DNA of 64,000 nucleotides from Rheinheimera sp. UJ63. GTDB lineage: Bacteria; Pseudomonadota; Gammaproteobacteria; Enterobacterales; Alteromonadaceae. The position numbers were made by a program, and so were the translations under genes. The stretch covers positions 124,001 through 188,000 of the forward strand of contig NZ_JAKGTQ010000005.1 of assembly GCF_021568285.1 (NCBI RefSeq), read 5' to 3'. The stretch's first letter is position 1. Each line of letters opens with the position of its first letter. This document shows positions 20,954 through 29,132 of the stretch, piece after piece. The notes beneath the pieces are model-generated. The model searched no databases. It was not told the origin of the DNA and worked only from the letters and a program-made list of their open reading frames with translations.

Positions 20954-22465
20954 TTATTTCGTGAGCGCAGGGCATTGATAGCAACTTGGAGAGCGAGGGC
21001 AACTACCTCCTCTGGCACAGATTAATTGTGCTGGTTTGCTCATGCTGCGACTAACCCAATTAATATTTAAGATATTGGCTACCCGTTTTAATGTGGTCTG
21101 GATCGACTGCGGCACCACGGCCGCACCACCATATTGCTGACACCGCGCTTTCATATCTTGTGCTAAGGCCGCAGCATCCAGCCCTTGCGCATTAAGCGCG
21201 GGGTTGAGATCAATGCCAGCACACAACACATGCTGATTGCCGGCTAAGTCTTGTACCTTGGTCGATTCGCAACAATAGATCCGTGGCTCACCTTGCACAT
21301 CTAACAGCGATAATTGCGCCGAACTGCCACTGTCTTTAACCTCAAACATGCGAAACACGGCCCAATGCTGGCAAGGGTCGACCACTTGGCGCATATTGCC
21401 CCAAGGCAGAGGGATGCCATTACCACGATACACCGCCTTTAATTTACCGGGGCTGTATGCATCAAAGTAATGCCAATGCGGATAAGGTGACACCGCGGTC
21501 ATGCGGCGCATCGCCACCGAAGCCGATACCTCGGCTTGCAAATGACTGGCAATTTCATAACCACGCCGCTCTAATAATTGCCGAAACGCTTGCTTTGGAC
21601 ACAACAAGGCGCCAGCAAAAAAGCTCGATTCAAAGTCACGCCACGCATGCAAAATATCTTGCGGTGCCATAGTGCTACTATCGGCAAACACATCATCATG
21701 CGCCCCGCCTACCGCCATCGCGTTTTTTACGCCATCTTTGTTATGTAAAACGGCATGGCCAATATGCACAGCTAATTCATACTTTAAGCGAGTAGGCCAC
21801 TGCTGCAAAATACGATTTAAATGTAAGCTATTGGGCGGTACAAAAAAGGAAGTACCAATATTATTAGATTTCACACCTAATTCATCAACGAGCTCGCGTG
21901 GCACTTCATCAAACCACTGAATTTTTAAGCCTAACTGCTGCACTATCGCCATGAGCTCATCGACAGATAAAGGTAGACGTTTTTGCCCTACCTCTTCGGC
22001 GGCACGCTCTAATTCCGGAAAATGATTCTGGTGATGCTCCTGATGCGCCCGAATCAACAGTTGCGCAAACTGCCGACCACTGGTACCAGTTTGTGACAAC
22101 ATTTCTGGGATAGCAATTTGCAAAATATCGGGGCTGAATAAAAAGCTCGGCTCTAATGGCATACCATTAAGGCCACCTTTTGCGGTCTTGGGCAGCACTA
22201 AATCTTGCTCTTCAGCCTCACCGTCTAAAAACCAATCTAAGTCTTTTTGAAAAACCTGCGCGATAACTTCCAGCATTTCGATACTGGGAACCCGTTTACC
22301 ACGCTCGATCATCGATAAATACGATACCGACGGCGCCGACTCAGGATTAACACGCACACAACGTGTCGACAGATCTTCTATCGTTAAGTTATTGCGTTTT
22401 CTCAGGTTTCTAATTTTAGTGCCCAAGAAATGTGATTTTCGGATCAAGCTTTTATTTATTTTCAT
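20954..22465 (-). CDS. HTH-XRE transcriptional regulator of the DUF3612 / short-chain fatty acid regulator type
   Basis: This 503-residue protein has an N-terminal Cro/CI helix-turn-helix (about 10-80, LGTKIRNLRKRNNLTIEDLS and SYLSMIERGKRVPS). A middle region resembles ImmA/IrrE, but its motif is AVHIGHAVLH, so the usual HExxH glutamate is missing. The C-terminal part resembles regulators such as RamB/ScfR. The last 25 residues carry four cysteines spaced C-x5-C-x5-C-x2-C, a possible metal or Fe-S site. I recall the DUF3612 family from Vibrio and Shewanella; the assignment is from memory. It is divergent from the malate-synthase-like gene, with palindromes between them. Confidence 0.8.
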   Translation of the reverse strand: MKINKSLIRKSHFLGTKIRNLRKRNNLTIEDLSTRCVRVNPESAPSVSYLSMIERGKRVPSIEMLEVIAQVFQKDLDWFLDGEAEEQDLVLPKTAKGGLNGMPLEPSFLFSPDILQIAIPEMLSQTGTSGRQFAQLLIRAHQEHHQNHFPELERAAEEVGQKRLPLSVDELMAIVQQLGLKIQWFDEVPRELVDELGVKSNNIGTSFFVPPNSLHLNRILQQWPTRLKYELAVHIGHAVLHNKDGVKNAMAVGGAHDDVFADSSTMAPQDILHAWRDFESSFFAGALLCPKQAFRQLLERRGYEIASHLQAEVSASVAMRRMTAVSPYPHWHYFDAYSPGKLKAVYRGNGIPLPWGNMRQVVDPCQHWAVFRMFEVKDSGSSAQLSLLDVQGEPRIYCCESTKVQDLAGNQHVLCAGIDLNPALNAQGLDAAALAQDMKARCQQYGGAAVVPQSIQTTLKRVANILNINWVSRSMSKPAQLICARGGSCPRSPSCYQCPALTK

Positions 22466-22467
22466 TT

Positions 22468-22504
22468 TGTAAAATTTACACTGTGAAATTTTTATTGTGA
22501 AATT
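22468..22504. promoter_or_regulatory. Candidate operators between the regulator and the malate synthase-like gene
   Basis: A perfect 13-bp palindrome TGTAAAATTTACA (22468-22480) adjoins two direct copies of TGTGAAATT (22482-22490 and 22496-22504). All lie within 40 bases of the regulator start codon. The arrangement suits autoregulation and control of the divergent gene. Confidence 0.55.
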
Positions 22505-22607
22505 ATGCTTAAATTTAATCTAGACTGTTTTTCAAGCGATAGCAAAACTATCTGCAATAAAAGCCTTATCAGAGGCTCCACACTTCGTACCCGATGAGGA
22601 AATAATT

Positions 22608-23102
22608 ATGACGACGTTAGCCACTTCAACACAGCCGATACAAATCGATCACGATATTACGATGATCACGCAACTGAACGACAGCCATGTAAAACAGATC
22701 ATGGATTACTCTAAAGGCTTTTTGGATAAAACCTTTCCTTTGGCTCACGGTTCGCACAAGGCAGTAGCCAGCTATGTCGTATATTACCAACAGTTACTGG
22801 CCTTTTTCGTGGATGGCAGCACCAGTGGCCTAGCGGATCCAGCGCAATTTATTGGCTTAAATGGTCACCGTGAAGCACCTGAGTCGTTGTTACTGCAAAA
22901 CCAAGGTCGCCATGTTGAGTTGATTTTGAATAAAAGTGGCAGCCAAGGTCAGCGTGACCTAGCGGGTATTGATGATATTCAATTACAAACCACCGATCCG
23001 GTATGTCATTGGTTTAGCATGATCACCGGCCGGCAAGTCAGTTGTCGTTGCCGTGGTGATAAAAGCTTCACCGCCAAAGATGGCAGTACTTATCAAATTT
23101 AA
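22608..23102 (+). CDS. Stand-alone malate synthase G insertion-domain protein, non-catalytic
   Basis: This 164-residue protein resembles only the inserted beta domain of malate synthase G. Residues about 39-128 (FLDKTFPLAHGSHKAV, DPAQFIGLNGHREAPE, LLLQNQGRHVELILN) track E. coli GlcB segments FLDESLPLENGSYQDV, TPAQFVGYRGDAAAPT and LLKNNGLHIELQID. The tail DKSFTAKDGSTYQI resembles GlcB DRHYTAADGSEISL, with the intervening catalytic-barrel segment deleted. No TIM barrel or catalytic residues remain, so it cannot be a malate synthase. A regulatory or binding role is inference. A GAGGA ribosome binding site precedes the ATG. Confidence 0.75.
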   Translation: MTTLATSTQPIQIDHDITMITQLNDSHVKQIMDYSKGFLDKTFPLAHGSHKAVASYVVYYQQLLAFFVDGSTSGLADPAQFIGLNGHREAPESLLLQNQGRHVELILNKSGSQGQRDLAGIDDIQLQTTDPVCHWFSMITGRQVSCRCRGDKSFTAKDGSTYQI

Positions 23103-23120
23103 CGCCACATCATGACCAAA

Positions 23121-23141
23121 AGCGCAGCAAATTGCTGCGCT
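23121..23141 (+). terminator. Hairpin after the malate synthase-like gene
   Basis: A strong inverted repeat AGCGCAGCAA / TTGCTGCGCT lies just past the stop codon. The T-tract after it is weak, so termination is likely but unproven. Confidence 0.5.
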
Positions 23142-23240
23142 GCGTGTTTCTAGCTTCAGGCAGCCTATTCAAAAAATTGACCACCCCTGCCAGCACTGCT
23201 ATTAATAAACAATTATTTTTCAAGTTGGCAACTTTGTGAG

Positions 23241-23909
23241 ATGACGATGCGTAAATCACTGCTTTGGGTATTGCTTGCACTAATCGCTATATTCAGTGCC
23301 TTTCAGGCGGGAAAGTGGATAGGTAAAAATATGGCGCTGCCAGTGCCAGAACATTTACCGGCACCAACAACCGCAATCGAAACTGAAGCAGCCATCTCCA
23401 GTTCTGCTTTAGCAAGCACCGTTAAGGCCTTGCCCGACACGGTAAATAAAACAACGGATACACCTGAAACTACTGAGGGAAGTCACGATTTTACCGGCAC
23501 TGTAGAACCGTTCGATTTACGCCAAGTGCTGCCACAAACAGACGGCAGTGCTTCGATTGAGCTGAACCAGGCTTTTTTATCGCTGAGTAAAGCACAGTTA
23601 CAAGAGGCGATGTGGCTACTAGAGCAACACGTTACTCATACCAGCAGTTATGATCGCCAAAAACGACTACAGCAACAATTACAAGCCGTACAGTTGGGGC
23701 AACTGCAGCAGCTCAATTGTTCCGACTCACTTTGTGTTGCCTTGTTAACCTTTAACGATGCGTCAGCGCAAAAAGCAGCAAACCTGACACTGGGTTTGCT
23801 TAGCTTGCAGGAACAAGGGCAATCCACTTTATTACAAAAAAATACTTCGCAGCATTATGCCAGCTTCTTACTGTTATACGGCTGGCCATCACCCAAAAAA
23901 AACGCCTGA
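23241..23909 (+). CDS. Hypothetical single-span membrane-anchored protein
   Basis: I do not recognise this 222-residue protein. It has an N-terminal hydrophobic anchor (about 6-26, LLWVLLALIAIFSAFQAG), a Thr/Ala/Pro-rich linker, and a Gln/Leu-rich soluble domain that should lie in the periplasm. Two cysteines (CSDSLC, near 153-158) could form a disulphide. An alternative ATG lies two codons in; neither has a clear ribosome binding site. The stop codon sits inside the terminator stem that follows. Confidence 0.65.
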   Translation: MTMRKSLLWVLLALIAIFSAFQAGKWIGKNMALPVPEHLPAPTTAIETEAAISSSALASTVKALPDTVNKTTDTPETTEGSHDFTGTVEPFDLRQVLPQTDGSASIELNQAFLSLSKAQLQEAMWLLEQHVTHTSSYDRQKRLQQQLQAVQLGQLQQLNCSDSLCVALLTFNDASAQKAANLTLGLLSLQEQGQSTLLQKNTSQHYASFLLLYGWPSPKKNA

Positions 23910-23925
23910 CACTAAGCCAGGCGTT
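23895..23925 (-). terminator. Terminator between convergent hypothetical genes
   Basis: The stem AACGCCTG / CAGGCGTT (23901-23908 with 23918-23925) is followed on the minus strand by eight Ts, so it mainly serves the leftward gene. Confidence 0.8.
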
Positions 23926-23943
23926 GTTTGTAGCAAACTCAAG

Positions 23944-24462
23944 TTATTCTGCCGTTTGCATTGCGATTTCTTGACCTTCATTGATACTGAAGGTTAAACG
24001 CTCTAAGTTAGCCGCTGTTAAAGCGGAATCGTTTAAACGTACTGCTAGCATAAAGTCTTGTAATGCCGCCACTTTGTCACCGGCTAATAACTTAATCACA
24101 CCACGGTTGTTTAACGCTAAAGCGCGCATTTCACGTTTAGCTGAGCCCGTAACCGCTTTTAAGGTTGCGGCACGATATACGGCGTTGTCACACGCTGTGG
24201 CGGCTAAGTCTAATTCGTTCATCCGGCTATAAGCGACACATAGACTAACTTGGCCATAAAACGACTCAGTGTCAGCCTGCGACGGCGCTTGGGCGGAAGC
24301 AATGGCTTTGTCATACTGACCTGCCTGAATAAATTCAGCGCCAGGTGCATTGTCAATTAAAGCCATCTTGTAGCCCGTGCTCGCGGCAGAAGCGAGTAAT
24401 GGACTTGACGACAACAGTACCACCGCCATACGGGTAATAAATTTACGAGTTGAAATAGTCAT
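23944..24462 (-). CDS. Exported TPR-like hypothetical protein
   Basis: This 172-residue protein has a signal peptide (about 1-27, ending LLASAAS) and helical repeats resembling tetratricopeptide units (QAGQYDKAIASAQ, MNELDLAATACDNAVY, NNRGVIKLLAGDKVAALQDFMLAVRLN). The start is set at MTISTRKF because AGGAGAG lies seven bases upstream; a codon six residues earlier lacks such a site. It is probably a periplasmic scaffold; no specific function is assigned. Confidence 0.75.
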   Translation of the reverse strand: MTISTRKFITRMAVVLLSSSPLLASAASTGYKMALIDNAPGAEFIQAGQYDKAIASAQAPSQADTESFYGQVSLCVAYSRMNELDLAATACDNAVYRAATLKAVTGSAKREMRALALNNRGVIKLLAGDKVAALQDFMLAVRLNDSALTAANLERLTFSINEGQEIAMQTAE

Positions 24463-24579
24463 GTCTGGTCTCTCCTGCAAAATTAATTTGATGTGCCGTT
24501 ATTGCTGGGCACGTAATAAAGTTACAAGATCCTGTAAGTTCCGACAAACGAGAAGAAATGAATGAATAGATTAATTAAA

Positions 24580-24741
24580 TTAATCTATAATAGAAAATTT
24601 CAAGAACGCTTTATCATGAAAAATATAAACCAATAAAATCAATACAATAAAGACATACCACAACAAGTGGAAGTAAGTGGCATTTAGGTTATCCATAATT
24701 AAAGCAATACGAAAATTAATAAAAATGTAATTTAATTTCAT
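24580..24741 (-). CDS. Possible small membrane protein
   Basis: A 53-codon AT-rich frame beginning MKLNYIFINFRIALIMD contains one strongly hydrophobic helix (YVFIVLILLVYIF). It lies directly after the patatin gene on the same strand. The frame is also open from a TTG that overlaps the patatin stop. No convincing ribosome binding site is present, so the gene may not be real. Confidence 0.25.
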   Translation of the reverse strand: MKLNYIFINFRIALIMDNLNATYFHLLWYVFIVLILLVYIFHDKAFLKFSIID

Positions 24742-24767
24742 TTTTATCGGGCTATATAGCCGCTTGC

Positions 24768-25604
24768 TCAAAACAATTTTGGAAGTTTTTTCGGTACAAT
24801 CGCCATGGCAGTGCTATAGCCCTGTTCATATAAGCGCTGTTTTTGTAACGTGCTTAAATCAAAATTGACCGCAGAAATATTGCCGGTATTGACCACTATC
24901 GTGTTGTGCCAATACTCAGCGTGGACATATTCTCGCGATACCGCATTCATAAAGGTTTGAATGAGCATCTGTAAATAAGAGATGATGGGTAAGAAACGCC
25001 GTTGCTGAATGGGCCGATAGCCTGCTTCACTTTTTAAGCGAAAACTGACTAAGGGTATCCCCCGACCAGACCAATCGCGATGCAAGGCATCTTCTGACAA
25101 GATCACACCATCGGTAAGGACATGCTCTCCATAACGTTTAAATGAAAAAAATATCGGTATCGACATCGAAAAGCGGATGGCTTTAGCTACTTTAAGATCA
25201 GGTGTTAACTGGCGATTAAAGACGACCGGCCCACCGCCACTGATATCGGTAGCGAGCACATGCAAATCAATCGCCAAGTCAGCGAAAGTACGGCCCTCTA
25301 GTTGCTGATCGAGCCAGTCTTCAAACCGATCGCCATTACATAACCCCCCAGTGCGCAGTAAGGTGGTAATAGAAACCCCCTTAAACACCCGAAAATCGGT
25401 ATCTAAAGCCAATTGCGCAATACGCTCTAGCGGCCAACCTGCGGCACAAAAAGCAGCAACCACACTGCCACCGGAAACCCCCACCAGATGCCGATAATGT
25501 AACTGCATATCCGCTAAAGCTTGTAATACGCCTATATGACAACTTAATCGGGTTCCCCCGCCGGAGAGGATAGGTACAATTTCATTCTTATGTTCATCAG
25601 GCAT
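24768..25604 (-). CDS. Patatin-like phospholipase
   Basis: This 278-residue serine lipid acyl hydrolase has the patatin elements: oxyanion loop SGGGTRLSCHIGVL (14-27), nucleophile elbow GVSGG with Ser44, and catalytic dyad aspartate in LTDGVI (Asp165). No signal peptide is seen, so it acts in the cytoplasm or at the inner membrane, like RssA-type proteins. It stands alone with AT-rich flanks. The substrate is unknown. Confidence 0.9.
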   Translation of the reverse strand: MPDEHKNEIVPILSGGGTRLSCHIGVLQALADMQLHYRHLVGVSGGSVVAAFCAAGWPLERIAQLALDTDFRVFKGVSITTLLRTGGLCNGDRFEDWLDQQLEGRTFADLAIDLHVLATDISGGGPVVFNRQLTPDLKVAKAIRFSMSIPIFFSFKRYGEHVLTDGVILSEDALHRDWSGRGIPLVSFRLKSEAGYRPIQQRRFLPIISYLQMLIQTFMNAVSREYVHAEYWHNTIVVNTGNISAVNFDLSTLQKQRLYEQGYSTAMAIVPKKLPKLF

Positions 25605-26045
25605 ATACGCTTAACCTCACCACTATGCTGTTGAGTATGGCGCATTAGACTAGGCTGTCCAGTGCAAATCAACATAGCCCTCTTCATCTGCTAATACCAA
25701 ATAACTAGTTGATATTGTACTAGCTGCGCTTTCTTTAGATTCAATTAGCTCTCCAAATAAAAATTCTATAACTATTTAGAATAAAACCTCCATGTTACAA
25801 AATATTTACAGTTTCAATTAAACAGGCGTAACTTATGACTTGTTCCTTTTTTTATTATGCTAAAAAAAGACCTTTTTTGGGGCCGCATACCGCTACAGCT
25901 ACATAAGCAGCTCATTTTATACAGATTTTGCTGATTTACAGCTACGCCAAGTTTGTCCTATTAATAATAGCGGTGTTGCGAAGTTGTCATTTTTTCGCAT
26001 CACCGTACATCCAGGTAATAACGATATTATAAAAAAGGTCAAACC
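25605..26045. other. AT-rich intergenic region upstream of the S8 protease
   Basis: This 441-base divergent spacer has no credible open frame. It presumably carries the promoters for the patatin and protease genes. I could not identify a specific hexamer pair or operator with confidence. Confidence 0.5.
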
Positions 26046-27800
26046 ATGCTTACTCAGAAGTTTAAATTAACGGCAATAGCCGTGCTTTGTTTACCCGGCG
26101 CGTTATTCAACGCCGCAGCGCTCGCTGATCAGGATAGCGACACTTCAACTGGCCCTGTTACCCGCGTGATCATCAAATATAAAGAAACCAACACCGATAC
26201 CATGCTACAGAGCTTGCCAGCCACCATGGCTCAGCAACGCAAAGCCGAACGGATGCAAGCAAAAGCCGAGCGCTTTAGTCAACGCGCGGGTGAAAAAATA
26301 AAATTTGTGCGCGAAACGGCCTTAGAAAAACATGCCGTGTTCAGTGCCGAGCGCCGCTTATCCGCCGCGGAGACTGAGGCATTACTCCATCAATTGGCTC
26401 AAGATGATGATGTAGAACTGGCCGAAGAAGACATGTTACTGCAACCGACCCTTGCACCTAATGACACCCAATATGCGAACCAATGGCATTATTATGAAAA
26501 CACCGGCGGCATCCGAGCGCCAGCCGCTTGGGACAATGCAACAGGCCAAGGCGTGGTGGTGGCGGTACTGGATACCGGCTATCGGCCTCATGTGGATTTA
26601 AATGCCAACCTCTTACCAGGCTATGACATGATCTCTGATGCCTTTATTGGTAACGATGGTAATGCCCGCGACAGCGATGCCCGCGATCCGGGTGATTGGA
26701 CGAATGTCGGCGAGTGTGGCGGTGGTCAACCAACGTCATTTAGAGCGTCCAGTTGGCATGGCACCCATGTTGCCGGTACTGTGGCCGCAGTCAGTAATAA
26801 TAATACTGGCGTTGCCGGTGTTGCCTTTAACGCTAAAGTGGTGCCGGTTAGAGTCTTAGGTAAGTGTGGTGGCTACACCTCCGATATCGCAGACGGCATT
26901 ATCTGGGCATCAGGGGGCACGGTGTCTGGTGTACCCGCCAATGCGAACCCTGCCAGCGTCATTAACATGAGCTTGGGTGGCTCTGGCAGCTGTAATAGCA
27001 CCACCCAAAACGCCATTAACCAAGCGCGCAGCCGCGGTACGGTAATAGTGGTTGCCGCTGGCAATGACAATGGTAATGCCAATAATTTTAACCCAGGTAA
27101 TTGTACTGGTGTGGTCAATGTTGCTTCAACTAACCGCCAGGGTGGACGCGCTTACTACTCCAACACTGGCAGCAGTGTCGATGTCGCTGCACCGGGTGGC
27201 GCTATGTCCTCTTCCAATGATCCGAGTGGCGTCTTATCTACTTACAACAGCGGTTCAACGACACCTGCCAATGACAGCTATGGGTACAGCCAAGGCACAT
27301 CGATGGCCGCACCACATGTTGCCGGTATCGCCGCGTTAATCAAGCAAGCCAAACCGAACGCCACCCCGGATCAAATTGAAGATATTCTGAAAACCTCAGC
27401 CCGTAGTTTCCCTGCAAGCTGCTCAGGTTGTGGTGTCGGCTTAGTTGATGCCAATGCCGCGGTGCTTGCCGCAACAGGCTCGGGATCAGGCGCCACAGGC
27501 AGTAGCAGTACGTTGCCAAATCTGTCTGCTAGTCGCAATAACTGGTTGCATTACACCATCGACATACCGGCCGGCATGCAGAATTTTACTGCCAGTATCG
27601 CTGGCGGAACGGGGGATGCCGATCTGTACGTCAGACGCGGCGCGCGGCCAACCACCAGCAGCTTTGATTGTCGTCCCTATTTACAGGGAAACAATGAAAC
27701 CTGCAGTATCAGCAACCCCGCCGCGGCAACTTGGCACATCAGCATTCGTGCCTATAGTACTTTTAGTGGCGTAACCTTAAACGTCAGTTACAATCCTTAA
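26046..27800 (+). CDS. Secreted S8 subtilisin-like serine protease with C-terminal PPC domain
   Basis: This is a 584-residue exoprotease. A signal peptide (about 1-27) and an I9-type propeptide (to about 135) precede the catalytic domain. The triad is Asp176 (VLDTGY), His238 (WHGTHVAG) and Ser419 (GTSMAAPHVAG), with oxyanion Asn340 in AAGNDNG. The catalytic domain is followed by a PPC (bacterial pre-peptidase C-terminal) beta domain at about 500-584. Several cysteines in the mature part suggest disulphides. It is typical of alteromonad extracellular alkaline proteases. Confidence 0.96.
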   Translation: MLTQKFKLTAIAVLCLPGALFNAAALADQDSDTSTGPVTRVIIKYKETNTDTMLQSLPATMAQQRKAERMQAKAERFSQRAGEKIKFVRETALEKHAVFSAERRLSAAETEALLHQLAQDDDVELAEEDMLLQPTLAPNDTQYANQWHYYENTGGIRAPAAWDNATGQGVVVAVLDTGYRPHVDLNANLLPGYDMISDAFIGNDGNARDSDARDPGDWTNVGECGGGQPTSFRASSWHGTHVAGTVAAVSNNNTGVAGVAFNAKVVPVRVLGKCGGYTSDIADGIIWASGGTVSGVPANANPASVINMSLGGSGSCNSTTQNAINQARSRGTVIVVAAGNDNGNANNFNPGNCTGVVNVASTNRQGGRAYYSNTGSSVDVAAPGGAMSSSNDPSGVLSTYNSGSTTPANDSYGYSQGTSMAAPHVAGIAALIKQAKPNATPDQIEDILKTSARSFPASCSGCGVGLVDANAAVLAATGSGSGATGSSSTLPNLSASRNNWLHYTIDIPAGMQNFTASIAGGTGDADLYVRRGARPTTSSFDCRPYLQGNNETCSISNPAAATWHISIRAYSTFSGVTLNVSYNP

Positions 27801-27808
27801 AAAGCTAG

Positions 27809-27832
27809 GCGACGGTGCAAGCCGTCGCTTTA
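27809..27832 (+). terminator. Terminator after the S8 protease
   Basis: A 7-bp stem GCGACGG / CCGTCGC (27809-27815 with 27822-27828) is followed by a short TTTATT. Confidence 0.6.
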
Positions 27833-27836
27833 TTGA

Positions 27837-29036
27837 TTAATCTGCAAAACTGATTTTGCCCATGCTAATACTGGGAAAGCCGGTTGCCGCGTCGGCAAAG
27901 GGCTGCTCGCCTCCGGCGATACATTCGTTGGCTAATAAAGCAAATAACACAGCTTCTTTCGCATCAGGATGAATCGTTAACGCGGCGGTGGTCGCAAAAC
28001 GAAAACCGGGTAAACCGTCTGCTAATTGTTGCATTAATAATGGGTTATGAATGCCTCCGCCACTGGCATAAATGACACAATTATTTGGCAGAATAGCGTG
28101 TCGGATCGCATTAATAATAGTGTCGGCACTGAAACGATTTAACGTTGCCATCACATCGGCAGCCGCTAAATTTAGGGTGTTACTTTGTTGTTGAGCTTGG
28201 TACAAGTAGCCCAGATTAAATAACTCAGGGCCAGTGGTTTTTGGCATAGCCGCAGCAAAGAATGGCGCTTGTTGCAACGCGTTTAATAAGGGCTCAGACA
28301 CCTTCCCTTGATAAGCTAAATGCGCACCTTCGTCATATTGCACCGAGGGCTGCTGCTGCCGGATATAAGCGTCCATCAGCGTATTACCTGGGCCGATGTC
28401 ACTGCTAAAGACTTCTGTTGCCCGTAAATTGGCGGGTAACCAGGTTAAATTAGCGATACCCCCGATATTGAGCATAATGCGATTTTCATCAGCGGCACTA
28501 AATAACAAATAATCACCGTACACGGCTAAAGGTGCGCCTTCTCCTCCTGCCGCGATATGCTTTTGCCGAAAGTCACTGACAGTGGTAATGCCGGTTGTTA
28601 CCGAAAGATGATCAGCATCACCAATTTGTAAGGTGCCATTGCCCCAACGTGGATCCTGATGTTGCCGCTGAGGACAATGAAAAATGGTTTGGCCATGGCT
28701 GGCAATTAAATCAATATCAAGCGGGGTTAATTGCCACTGCGCCAAGCACTGCTTTACCATCTCACCATGTTGTTGGCCGATCCAGGCGTTGAGTAAGGTC
28801 ACATGTTGCAGGTCAACATCCCGTTTTGAAAAAACCGCGCGTACTCGCTCACGATAATCGTCTTGGTAATTCAGTGTGGTATGTTGCTCTAACACTAATT
28901 TCGTTTGAAGCCCTGCACCACTGACACGGCATAACGCCACATCTAAACCATCTAATGAAGTACCACTCATTAAGCCAATAATGCGCCGCTCTGTTTTCGC
29001 CGCGCTCTGATAGAGTTTTTTGATATGGTTGTGCAT
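27837..29036 (-). CDS. anmK: Anhydro-N-acetylmuramic acid kinase
   Basis: AnmK hydrolyses the 1,6-anhydro ring of anhMurNAc and phosphorylates it to MurNAc-6-phosphate during cell-wall recycling. The 399-residue protein carries MSGTSLDGLDVAL (ATP-binding loop), SHGQTIFHCP and SSDIGPGNTLMDAYI. Its product is the substrate of MurQ, encoded 26 kb away at 54809. AGGTAAAG precedes the ATG. Confidence 0.96.
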   Translation of the reverse strand: MHNHIKKLYQSAAKTERRIIGLMSGTSLDGLDVALCRVSGAGLQTKLVLEQHTTLNYQDDYRERVRAVFSKRDVDLQHVTLLNAWIGQQHGEMVKQCLAQWQLTPLDIDLIASHGQTIFHCPQRQHQDPRWGNGTLQIGDADHLSVTTGITTVSDFRQKHIAAGGEGAPLAVYGDYLLFSAADENRIMLNIGGIANLTWLPANLRATEVFSSDIGPGNTLMDAYIRQQQPSVQYDEGAHLAYQGKVSEPLLNALQQAPFFAAAMPKTTGPELFNLGYLYQAQQQSNTLNLAAADVMATLNRFSADTIINAIRHAILPNNCVIYASGGGIHNPLLMQQLADGLPGFRFATTAALTIHPDAKEAVLFALLANECIAGGEQPFADAATGFPSISMGKISFAD

Positions 29037-29132
29037 ACTTTACCTGCTATAGATCTGCTAAATATAAGCGCACTAAAAGGCTATGGTGCGAAGCTCACGA
29101 AAAAAGATTGACCACGAACGCTAGCCTTTGGT

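Noticed and set aside
26638-27774. Several frames inside the S8 protease gene
   Set aside because: They overlap a complete protease with an intact catalytic triad and lack independent start signals.
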